A DNA stretch of 64,000 bases from assembly GCF_963576615.1 (NCBI RefSeq), contig NC_088712.1:9802541-9866540 (forward strand), in the 5' to 3' direction. A model generated the notes under the pieces. That model did no database searches. It was not told where the DNA came from and saw only the letters and a list, made by a program, of their open reading frames with translations. The stretch is from Watersipora subatra (lineage: Eukaryota; Bryozoa; Gymnolaemata; Cheilostomatida; Watersiporidae). The translations under genes and the position numbers were made by a program. Positions 13,401 to 25,400 of this stretch are shown piece after piece. Each line of letters opens with the position of its first letter. Within the stretch, counting starts at the first letter, position 1.

Positions 13401-16400
13401 AATTATTATTAGTTTGAGATAAATAGTTTACCTCGTACACTAACTGGCAAATTGGAATAGTAAAATATTTAGCGAAACTTTTATAAAGAAATACTATGCA
13501 GAGTGGTTCCAAATATAAATAGTTTTACCAAAACAACCTTGATTTTCAACTGTTATTATACCTATTTAATTATTAGATTAGTGACGGATCATCGGTAGAA
13601 TTGCTTCCACCTTTTCACATTCTTTTTAACACTTTTGCTACCATTAGCCGATGTCTCGGCTATGGCGGTTATTTAAGTACAGACCGTAAGCAATGTATCG
13701 TCTTCTCAACATGGTTTCATTTTTTTCATTCGGAGGCCTAAACATTAGCTAAACCAATCAAATTTTGTCTCCAATGAAACAAACCTGTTGCCAATCACGT
13801 GCAACTGATCGAAAAGATTTAATAAGCGATTCTGTTTCTAATTATTTTTTTCAAATTGGGAAACCAGATCGCGAATGTCATGGAAATAAGAAATTCACCA
13901 CATTTGTTCAATGCAAAATTAAGCGTCAGAAATTTTGCCAGATTTGGATTCACTAAACAATTTTATACTTATCTTGTAGCAAATTTTGTTCTGAACAGAG
14001 GCATTTAATTGTAAAACAATATCTGCATTTAATCTCAAGATATGGCATAAATATTAGAGGTATATCAATTGTTCGAAAATCCATTCGAATTAATTTAGTC
14101 AGAATGGTATCACGGAAAATCGATATGACTTGTTCATTGATAGGTCATGGATGGTTGTGATGTAAATTAAGATTTTTATGATACTAACTATAATTTTCCA
14201 CTATATTGTGATTCATGAAATGATGATGAACATGTGTCCAATAGATATGATACTACTGTAAATATTGCTTTTTAGTTTTTAAAATTGTACGAGCTTTTAT
14301 GGTTTTAGCTCGAATAATGGTGAAATATTGTATTTTTCTGTTTGATGACATTTGCTGTGCGTTACCCAACTTTTTTGCTAGTGTTGTTTTTAAATAGCAT
14401 TGTATTATGAACACATTTAGATAAATTTAATAAAAGTTTCAAATCTTGCACAGAGCCTACTGTACTGAGTATTTGAATGTGAACCTTGGTTTGTTTCAGG
14501 AGAGTCTCACCAGATTATGACTTTAAAACAGCTTGAAGAGTCACTGAACAATAAGATAAACAAGCTAAAGAAAGGGATGATTGAGAAGGAAGAGAGTTTG
14601 GAACAAATCTTCAAGTTCACTTCTCAAACACTTGCTGAGTATGACAAGGAAACAGCTGAGACGGTGCAAAAGATTCATCATAAAAGGGATGAACAGGTTG
14701 TTATTTTATTGCCAAGTGTTTAACATAGCATTTTCTTACTCCCTATACTATTATTTTAATAAAATAAGCTTTGTTTAGAGGCTACAATATTGGAACAATG
14801 CTCAATATCTTGTCACTAAAACAATAGATAATTGTAATACCTATAAAAATAAACATGACAGGTTGTCAACTTGGATAACGATGCAAGTTCTAAAAGCCTC
14901 TGAAGTTGCTGAAATTATATTTAGTTAATCAATCCTAACTCTGTTTATTCTTTGCAAAGGCATCATTCTTTATAAACTTGTTATGTATAACTGGATGGGA
15001 GGTCTTGTGGGTCATGAATCAACTTTTTAAGTAAAAATAATATTTATAAAATGTTTTCATAGGGAAATACGCTTCAGAAAATCTATGATATAATATATTC
15101 TGCATCAGCATATTATCTTTTCAAATATGGCTGTTATACCATTTAATGATTTATTTCTAAGATGTATGCTACCTTTTATCAAGTTGTCTTTCTGTACTGC
15201 TAACTTCAAAGCTGTTTTTGTAACATCATGCGACATAAAACTACGTTGCGCAATAGATTGTCTTGTCAGGTTGTACATGATAAAAGAGAACGTTTCTAGC
15301 TGTGGGCTAGATGATGTGATAAAATATTAAACTTTTAATTGTGGAGTTACATGTTTGAACAATGTATAGGACTTGTTGACAATTTCCACAAATTGCAGGT
15401 AGTGATTACCAGCTATCGTAACCTAATAAATACTTTGTCTAAGTTAGTAGAAGGGTCTTGCATATAGCAGTACTAGTGCTTTCAAGACAACCTTTGTCAT
15501 CAGGTTGTTTCACTTGTTGAAGATCAATGCTTTGGAGTCCAAGTACAAACAGCTAGAGGATAAGTATATGGGGGAGCGTCTAAGAACAAAAACGCTCATG
15601 ACTGACTTTCTCGAAGATGAGATACTCAAGAAATGGAGCCAGATAAGAAATATCATGCGCAAAACAGAGTCTAGAGCCAGACATGCTCATCAGGTACAAG
15701 GGGGATTCAATAAGTAAAGACACATTTTAATCTGGAAGTTTCTATTTGAATCATATAATATTGTACAGTATCTCATTTTTCTACACCGGCTTCCTGCATC
15801 GTATTACATTTGTTTTAATGCTTTATTTGCTTTCTGATGTGACTATGATAGAAGTCGTCTAGTGTAAGTCGGCATGCTCTCACATGCTCTCTTATGCGTC
15901 TTTCATAGTAGAAAACTGATTTCCACATAGAGCGTCCTTTATGTGACAAAACAGATAATAGCCACCGAGAGCTTTACTTGGAGCTATATGTCTGTGAGAC
16001 TCTCAGTTAACACTGGAGAACTCTTTTGGAGAAATTCTGGCTGTGTGTGGTTTGAATTGTTTGAAGAATAGTGCCAGTTGACAACATTTTTCTTTATGTG
16101 AGCCTGACTTTAATGAAACTGGTGTTGCACATCACAGTATGTACTGTGTTTGACAGAAACAGATTGAAAGGAAGCAAACTTGGAACACTTCATAACCCAA
16201 ACTACTTTCGCCATGACCTATTTCCCCAGATATTGTCATCTTAAACTTTTAGACCCCAACAGGCCTCCTAGATCTTCCATTCAAGTTCAACAGGCTTTTG
16301 ACAAAAGTTTCAAATTTGAATCACAGTGTTTTGGCATTTCTAGACATTTTTCTGTTACTACCTTTACTTTCATACGTTTTTCATACGACTGTCTGTAAAT

Positions 16401-19400
16401 TATTTCAGCTCTACTCCTATCAGCATTGAAAATATTATCACAGCTTTCTGCTCTTCCAATGTGCAACTCTGTAGAGGGTTGCAGACTTCGTCATTTACCT
16501 ACAGAAATCAGGGTAGTTGTTAGGTGTTGTTAGGTATTTGCTTTCAGTGATAGCCAAGTTCTGTAGTTGGTGCTCAAAGCACTAGTCTGTAGTCTATACA
16601 GCATTTTGCTAGTCATTGGTGTATTTGTCTATTGAATCACTCTCACAGTATGGTTAACTTTCACAGGTAATCAACAATTAGTCTTGGCTTAATTTAGTAG
16701 TCTTTACTACTCTTGATTTTTGAAAGGCTTGATAATAGTGCAATGTTGACCTTCATAATTTATGAACCTAAAATGTGAATCAGTCAACGTGTTTCCTAGA
16801 TAGCTTTATGTTGTTTTGTTGCTTGTGGAATGTGAGCTGTCAGTATACTGGTAGTTTTAGCAATGCACACCCTTCACACTGACCCTCCCACCCAGCCACA
16901 AACAACCACACCCACCTAAACATGCACACACAACCACACACACGTCAACACATGTCAACACACACAGACACTTGTGTACGCACACTTTATCACGCATGCA
17001 CCCACGCACATACACAAGCCCACATACACACACCCACACGCACACCCGCACACACAGAGATAAAGTGTGTCATTTCTGATGCAGCTAATAAAATTCATAA
17101 AAGTTTTGCAGAAAATTTAAGTATAATTTGTATTTAATTGGTAACTTTGGTTGCCTCACAGTCTCTTTGGCCTGAAGACTAACTGTTCCATATTGTCATT
17201 GTAGTGTGATATGGTCTCCAGCTACAGCGACACAAAGAATGAAATACAAAGGTTGATTGATGAAATCATACCATCTGTTGAAGTACCTTCAGTCAGCAAA
17301 GTGAGAGAGAAAAGTAAGTATACTGAGAAATACCATAATTGTCAGGATGCTTTGTAGATGAGCCACAATTAGAATCACAAGAAACTATTTTCTTAATTTA
17401 GACCATTTACTAGAATAAGTTTAATTTTCATTTATTTAAATATTATACACCAATAGCGACCTTCCACATTAGAGTTTTATCACTCTGAAAAAAAATTCTA
17501 TCGAATAATTTTACGTGCAGAAAGTTTGCTGAGATCCATTCTAAAACAATATCTACTCACAACTTTACGAAAAATCTATGCAAACAGCTGACTTATACAT
17601 GTATGTTCATTACAAATTACATCATTGAAAGTTTGCCACTGCTTCGAGACATCAGCAATATTTCTACTCAAAATGTGTAATTCACATCTGTAAATACATC
17701 AGTAACTTTAAACTACCCCGTGGATTATTCTGTATCGTTGTGTTCATAAAATTTATGCACACACCGATATAGAATAATCCTTATTTAGACTCCATTCTTA
17801 TTTAATAAGGATGGAACTTTTAGAGTTATTTGATGCCAACTACACATACACAATTGTTCCCAAAATACAGTTATTTAAATTTATTGATGCAGTATTTCCT
17901 TGGCTTTCACATTTCATAAAGTTTACTGTTTTTAAAATGGTAGTTTCAGAGCTATGAAGTGCAACGTGTTTAAATGATGGGACATCACACAAATTAATTT
18001 TTGTGTGCCTTGTATTCAACTTATGATGCAAAATATCTGCGAGTTGGTTGAGTTTTAAAGCATAGGACTTTCAAAAACCATTGGCCACATATGCAGGTGG
18101 TTTGATTGACTCTGGCTTTATCTAATTAAATGTCTCAAACAGCTAACCTGGAAGATGTGAATGATAGGACCACTGCAATCCCAAATGATGGGACATGTCT
18201 GAAAATGATTCACAATTATTGTCTATGGTTTTTATTGTAACTATAAAACACACTTGATTCTACAAGAAAAAGAGCATAATACTATTTTAATTGATTGTGC
18301 AATACCTTGTATTGACAATATGCGGTAAAATAATAAAATACATGTTTTTACTGAAAATATCTAAAAGTGAAAAAATGCAGCATGTATTTACGAAGCAAGG
18401 TGCTTTTCTGGGCAAGACATATCAGTAAAACTATTTTAAAATGATTCAATTTTTCTTTAAAAATATACTGTTCCCGTTTATGTAGACTTACACAGATCTT
18501 AAAATGCTACGACCCATTTTACATTCCGGCGAACCCAACCGTCCGCAACTTTATAGGTTCTGTCGGAACAAGTTAGTGAATAAGCTGTGTGCCTTTTAAA
18601 GCTATGATATTTTTCCATTGCTGATTCAGATTTTTTTCTCTAAAATTCTATCACATTTAACTAAAACAACTGTATCAGTCGAGTTTTTACATGATTAAGT
18701 AAAGCTCTCTGCATTGGTCACAAGAGCTTTACGCCCTAATGCAGTGCGACACACCAATTTTTTAAACTACCTCCCAAACCATCGACTAGCCCTTTTCTAT
18801 GGGAGGTAGCAAAAAAGTTTCATTCAAAATGCAGAAGTTCATGGGCCAACTTCAACCAGTGAAGGCTAGCAAACATGAAAAGGTTTTTGAACTGTGATGC
18901 CGAGCCATCTGAAAACATGCAGACTGAAATTATGCTTTCAATTTCAGATTATATTATTGATATCAGCTTGTCAATGTACACATAAACTGAATACTTATCA
19001 TGATTTAGGTAGTCACTGACAAAAAGAACGCTATGTTTTCCATTATCAGTCAATGTGGAACAGGTAAACAATGTTGCCTGGTTGTATGCCCAGTGAGCAG
19101 CTTGGGTTTCATCCTGATGAAATGTTTGGTAGTATTCACTAAACTCAACTTGCAAAACTGCTTCATTTGATGCCTATTTTTTTCAATTGTTTATCATATG
19201 AAGCTTGAGCATTTTTAATATAACAGCGAGTCAGAAAAGTACCCCATTGTTTCACCCAACAATCGAGGAGCTCATTAACTGAACCTTCAAGCCTTACCTT
19301 TTGAACCTTTTTGTCAACTGTTTCCTACTGAAACAAAACTACTTGCGTGTCCACATTGTCTATGATAACCAAATAGAAAACCTTTACTGGCTTGCACTCA

Positions 19401-22400
19401 CAACAATGAGTATTCAGCAATGCATACACTTTTTGATAGTATGGTCACATACAATGGTATTGACTAAATCACAAACAATAGATGATAAACTATGGGTCTT
19501 AGCTAGCACAGAAACACACCTCAACATATTCTCATGTATTGGACACACACAAACACTTTGAGGCATATCATCTACATGTAGAGGACATACATGAGCAGGT
19601 CTGAGCTCAGCAAACTTGTTGCTACCTATAGGGTTTGCGTCATTGTACTAAGTATTGTAGAGCTCATGAGTCTCACTATAGTGTTATTGTAAATATGCCG
19701 CTTTTGAACCATTTATCCATTGATGCATCTACAATCTTTCATAGCTGGAGCTTGTTAGAATATATCATCTCTTAGTAGTATATGAAAGGGGGTTGCTGGC
19801 CCAGAATTTTCGCCCTGGCAGTTTTTGTCTTAAGATGAAAAAATCTAGATTTTTAGAAAGTTTTCAAAATCCTTGGGATTTTGAAAAATGGAAAAAATAA
19901 AATGAAGAAATTTCAAAAAATTGTACGGAGAGAAGGTACGGCTGCCAAAGAGCACGCGACTGCAGGACCTAAGTGCTGGTCACGCTTGCCATTTGTACAA
20001 TCTCCTTTATTATACAAAATTCTTTAAACCTCTGATTGTCTATTTATTATACTATAATAAATCATGAATATTAAGTGGATGAAAGAAAAAGTGGATGACA
20101 TGAGTATGGAAGAACTAAAATCTTTAGTTCGAGCCTTTGTGGATTTTGTGGAGGTGTACCTTGTGATAGCGTACCTTGAGAGCTTGAGTGGAGATAGACG
20201 GTTAGACCAACATGAGATAGACAGATGGTTTAGACCAACTCGGGGAAGTACCGAGTCGAAGGCTCGGAGGGGGAAGACCAAGGAGGGGAAGTAGTATGTA
20301 AAGTAACTATTCTGGACCAGAATTTTTGTCTAAACATTAGATCATTTGATGTAGGCTTAAAGCCATAATCATATAATAAATGGCGAGAAGTTTTAAGTTA
20401 GATGCAAAACTCCTACAAATCGAAAACTACAACAATATGAACAAAGATGAGCTGAAGGAAGCTATAGAAAATGCATGGGAAAGGATTGAAGTTGAAGAAT
20501 TGGACATTCAAGGTTATGATAATTTAGATGATTATGAAAAATGGTTTGTAAAAAACAAAAGTGCAATTGAATGGGTACATAAAGGGTTAATGTTAGATGA
20601 ATATGCGCCTTTAGAATTTCGAGATTGGCTGCGAACAGAACTGAAGCTGAAAAAAGCCGATGGGAAGAAACGTCTTACAGTGGACGACTTGAGTATGAAA
20701 GATCTAAAATATTTATTTCTGGCTCTAGCCAGAGATATAACAGTTGGGCCGGAGATAGTTGGGCCGCGAGTGGAGATAGTTGGGCCGCGGGTGGAGATAA
20801 GAAGCATTTTTGAATCTGACTTCCCCGAGTTGAAACAAAGGGAAAGTAGTATGTAAAGTAACGGTTCTGGCTCAGAATTTTTTGTCTAAAAAATCTAGAA
20901 TTTTACAAAGTTTTCAAAATCCCAAGGATTTTGAAAAAAAGGTGTAAAACTGGTGTTGTGGAGAGCTGGCATTGGGTGCCCCGAAGACGAGGCTATGCGC
21001 TAGGTGAACTGTAGTGGTAATCCAGCTCTCCACGCTGCCCTCCCCTTGGAGGGGTTCTACACAACGACTCTCGGAAGGGGAAGCTGCACTACCTTCTTAC
21101 AAGAACCGCCACCCATGACGATCCTCTCACTGCTCCTTGCTCCTATGGCTCCCCATTCGAAATATCATCATGCAGTCCCAGTGCCACAACCTACACCGTA
21201 CTTCCGAGGAAGGGGACGGTTCGGGGGCACTACAGCTAGCATCACAACCTACACAGTGCTTCCGAGGATAGGGACGGTTCGCGGATACTAAAGCGGAAGG
21301 CTGGCCAGACCTCCCACCACTGCAGTAGATCACCTACTAGTGGTAGGTTGTACATTGTATACATGAATACCAAGTCAACAATAATTGGACAGGTGTGGAT
21401 ATTGTATAACACCTATAAGACATATCATGAGCGGATTGTATTTCATCAATTGACTGTAGTATTATTAGCAATGGTTATTCAATCAGTTTTTACATCCATA
21501 CAAACAAGCGTTAGTTTTTTGCGCTACTTTTGAATTATTTATACAAAGTACGTCACAACGTAGTGGGTATGTTACTAACTTTAATATTGAATAAGCAAAT
21601 GCCTACTCTAAGCAAAAAGCCCATTAATCTTTTTAATCCGACAGCCCAGGCGAGTGCTCACTGTAGTTGTATGTCTGTAGGATTATAATGACTAGTCATT
21701 ATAATCCATAGTAACAAAAATGTGTTTATTAGTTGTTAGATGCACAAAGTAGATATCCTTCCTGTGCATAGCACTTGCAAGTATATAGCGCTTGAATGAT
21801 TTTGTGATATGACAGGCGTATGCAGTGCTCAGTTTGATGTAGGGTTAAAGAAAACTGTATAATAAATAAAAATGCCAATTACAATCAGAGGAGAAACATA
21901 CGGAGCTTCACACGCTGTGGTGCGCAAGATTAGTGAAATACCAAAGAGATACCGCAAATGTGTTTAAGCAAAGAATCAAAACCAACAAGGTTTGGCACAT
22001 ATATAGTCAGTGTAATTAATATGGATACTGAGGAAGAATACAAAGTTTATATGCCAGAATATGCAGCTGATAGTGCTCTACCAGATAGGGAGTTTGTCTA
22101 CTGCGGGCTTGTAAAGAAAACCGATGGTAGTGGGCACTCATATCACTGCATAGAATGGCTAGAGTAAATTTGAATTTAAAACATTTTACTAAGAAAAATA
22201 GTCCGACTGACAATCATTTTTAAAGTCTGTTGACTTTAAAAATTATCTTTAAAGCTTTTCTATAAAATCCGTCAACCGATTTTAAAATCCGTCGACATAA
22301 AATAAAATCTGTCAACCGATTTTAAAATCCGTCGACATAAAATAAAATCCGTCAACCAATTTTAAAATCCGTCGACATAAATAAAATCCGTCAACCAAAT

Positions 22401-25400
22401 TTAAAATCCGTCGACATAAAATAAAATCCGTCGACATAAAATAAAAACCCGGAGAAGAGCACAATGACACGCGGTACAGAGCCACTGATGCCATTTGGTC
22501 AGTAGACGTATACACCATAGATGAGATTCGTTCAGCTGAGAATCAACCATCCGTGTACACGCTCTAAGGCATTGATGACCGAACGTTTACCGCAGAGCAG
22601 CTGCAAGTTGTACCACCCAATACGGAGAGATTAGATATACAATAAATGACGGAAAAAATATATCCCAAACTGCCGACAGCTCCTCCAGATGGAGGTTTTG
22701 AGCGGTACAACAGAGTGCGCGACATTCGCAATGAGCTGCAGGTTCTGAGAGACAATCGGAATGGTTATTACAAGAAATACAGCAAGGCGGTAAGTGGTCT
22801 ACAGAATGCTCAAATAACTCTATCATCACTGGCCGCCGTGGAATCGACAGCTGGTATTGCTACATCCCTTACTATAGTAGGGCTGCCATTGGTGTGGTAC
22901 TAACGGGTCTAGGTGTTGCGTCAGGTCTGATGGCTGCGATACTGACACCCATAGCAAAGCACTGCACCAAGAAAAAGATCAAGCACGCCAAGAAGCACGC
23001 CATTCTGTGCACTGGCATATCCGTGCTAAACAAAAAGATCTCGCGTGTGCTGGATGATAACTTTATTAATGACGCGGAGTTTGAGGACATTGTGAATGAA
23101 TACAATACCGTACGTCGTGAGCTCGAGTCTTTTGACGTTGACAAAATAAGAGTGGAGGCTAAAGAAGAGCTAACTCAGCAGCTGCTTCAGCGTATGCCTG
23201 GCCTAACAAAAGAAGCTGAACAGGGTCATTTCGACGGGTCTATCCTTGAAACCCAGTTCCTTAACTGCTTTTCTAGTGACTACTAACCCTGTAGCTAGCA
23301 AAGCGCCTTGGTACAGCGCGTTACCAATATCCTTGAGAGTGTTGTTCATCTGCGCCATTTATTATACTAGAATATTCTCGCTTTTACAGTAGGAGTTGGT
23401 GTAGGCTTTGGCTCAGTGGGAGTTGGTGTAGGCTTTGGCTCAGTTGGAGTTGGTGTAGGCGTTAGTGCTAGTGGTTTTGTGTACCATTGCCAACCTATCA
23501 ACAGTAGAGCTATACCGAAACCGACGGTTGTCCACGCTTGTTCAGTTTCTTTGGGATGTTCAGTTTCTTCGGGATGTTCAGTTTCCTGGGTTATCGCGGA
23601 GAGCTCATCGTTAATGTCGCTCAGAGGTTCTAGAGGAGTCTGCATCGGCGTCATCCTCTTGGGGTTCTTCTTGACCGTTGTCATTTATTTCTAGAAAATT
23701 TCCTACCCACTTGTAGTCGATGTGGTTGGCAGTAGTGAGCAGTACTGAGAAAGGGGCCAAATACATTCCGTAGTCGTAGTAGAATGGCGGGAAATATTAT
23801 TTGAGGAATGCCTCGACAAAGACGTCTTTGTTTAGTTCAGCTTCCAGTTCCACCTCATCTACAGACACGACTCTAGACACAGATTTTGTCTAGAGTTTGG
23901 CGAACACCTTGGATACGTTACCGGCAACGTTGTCAATGATGCTCTGCTCGTGTTTGAGATATAACTTTTTAACCTCCTTCTCTGACATTTTGGCAAGGTC
24001 TTCTTCCGTCTTGACGCGTGCCTTTACCAGCCTTTTTCGATAGTTGGCATCATGTACTGATGCCTCTTCAGCCTGCTCCGGTAGTGAAATTGTCGGTTCC
24101 ATTTTATTATACAACCGTTTCCATGTCAGGTAGCACTTGATGATTACAAAGCTCCCAAGAGAAAAGCAGAGTGAACCCGTCGCGTAGAATATTTGTTCAA
24201 TCATTTGCTAAGGATCAAATACTGTCCAAGGTCAGTGTTGACAAACAGCATAAAAGTATTTACTAGTCCAGCCTTTATTTCAGCGTGGCGCTCTGACGGG
24301 ATAATGTCGTTCTCGCTGGTAAGAGTCTCAAAAGACTTTTTACCAGTGTTTTTGGTTACCAAGACCCAATGAATATTTTCTCTAAAATCTTTGGGAGCCG
24401 AGACGTAGCGCTGCGTTATGAACCAAGTGGTTAGGTTGGCATGGCGCCCGCTAAAAGTGATCTTGCTGAGTGATGTGCGGTGTTTGTTGAGGTCCTTTTC
24501 CGCGCTGCAGTCGTCAATGATGATGAGCGACTTTTTACCCGACAGTTGGCCGCCTTTGGAGTGCCGCTTGATCAGGCTTTCTAGGTTGTCAACCAAATTA
24601 CCGTTGCACAAAACTGTGCACCTATTCAGCCAAGGACGATTGTAAGTCTTGTTGTCGTGGAATGTGGGACAGATGATAAAAATGTGATCAAAAGCGTGAA
24701 GGTTTTACCTTCCAATTACATTTAGCGCGTGATAAGTCTTACCCGAGTTTGTTCGTCCGCAAATGATTGCGTTGTGCGGATGCTTTGGAAGTAAATTGTC
24801 CATTTATTGTTCGATACTACTCAGTTGGTTATTTACAAAAGATACGCGTTTGTCAGTCACTAGAAATACAAACGCTTTGAGATCGTCTTGCGTTACATAT
24901 TTTGATAGCTTAAGCTTGACATAGTCTTTGATCTGTTGACCCGTCCCACTCGATCTTTCATCATTCAAAGTCCTCATATCTATAACTAAACAAAACTTGT
25001 CAGTGTAAAATTTTTCTTGGTTGATGAATGCTTCTCCTCGATCACCAAAGTACTTGACCGCGTCCTGATACGAGTAGACCGCTAAGTAATTTGATGTAAA
25101 TCGCTGGTTTGTCGCGCCATCTATATCTAATATGAGATATTTTATCATCGAATTAATATAAGTAGTGTCAACAGAGTTATCCGCTTTGAAAAACACCAAG
25201 ATCGCTCGAAGACTTTCATAGCTCCCGTTTATGTTTATTTCAAACTCCGACTCTTATTTTTGTATATCCTTGGTCGTGTGAGATTTGTAATCGTTGATAA
25301 TGTGACTATGGTTAGAATATTTTTGTTTAATACCTTCAGCTAGACTGGGTTCTAAAATGTAGTCGTATTCCAAGCTGAGGTTGGTCAGCATATACTTACC

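Larger units (their letters stand above)
19775..20034 (+). repeat. Polinton left terminal inverted repeat
   Basis: The outer 118 bp match the right TIR closely. The inner part is similar but has indels, with shared blocks ACGCGACTGCAGGACCT, GTGCTGGTCACGCTTGC and TTATTATACAAAATTCTTTAA. It contains a perfect hairpin, TTTTCAAAATCC/GGATTTTGAAAA with loop TTG, at 19861-19887. Confidence 0.9.

Noticed and set aside
16857-17137. Cys/Val-rich and Thr/His-rich frames on both strands
   Set aside because: They are produced by the (CA)n microsatellite in intron 5.
20958-21033. tRNA-like arrangement with 7-bp acceptor-type pairing
   Set aside because: A D-arm-like hairpin can be drawn, but there is no T-loop (TTCRANY) and no good anticodon stem.
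22266-22443. CRISPR-like repeat array
   Set aside because: Units are contiguous tandem repeats without unique spacers, in an animal genome.
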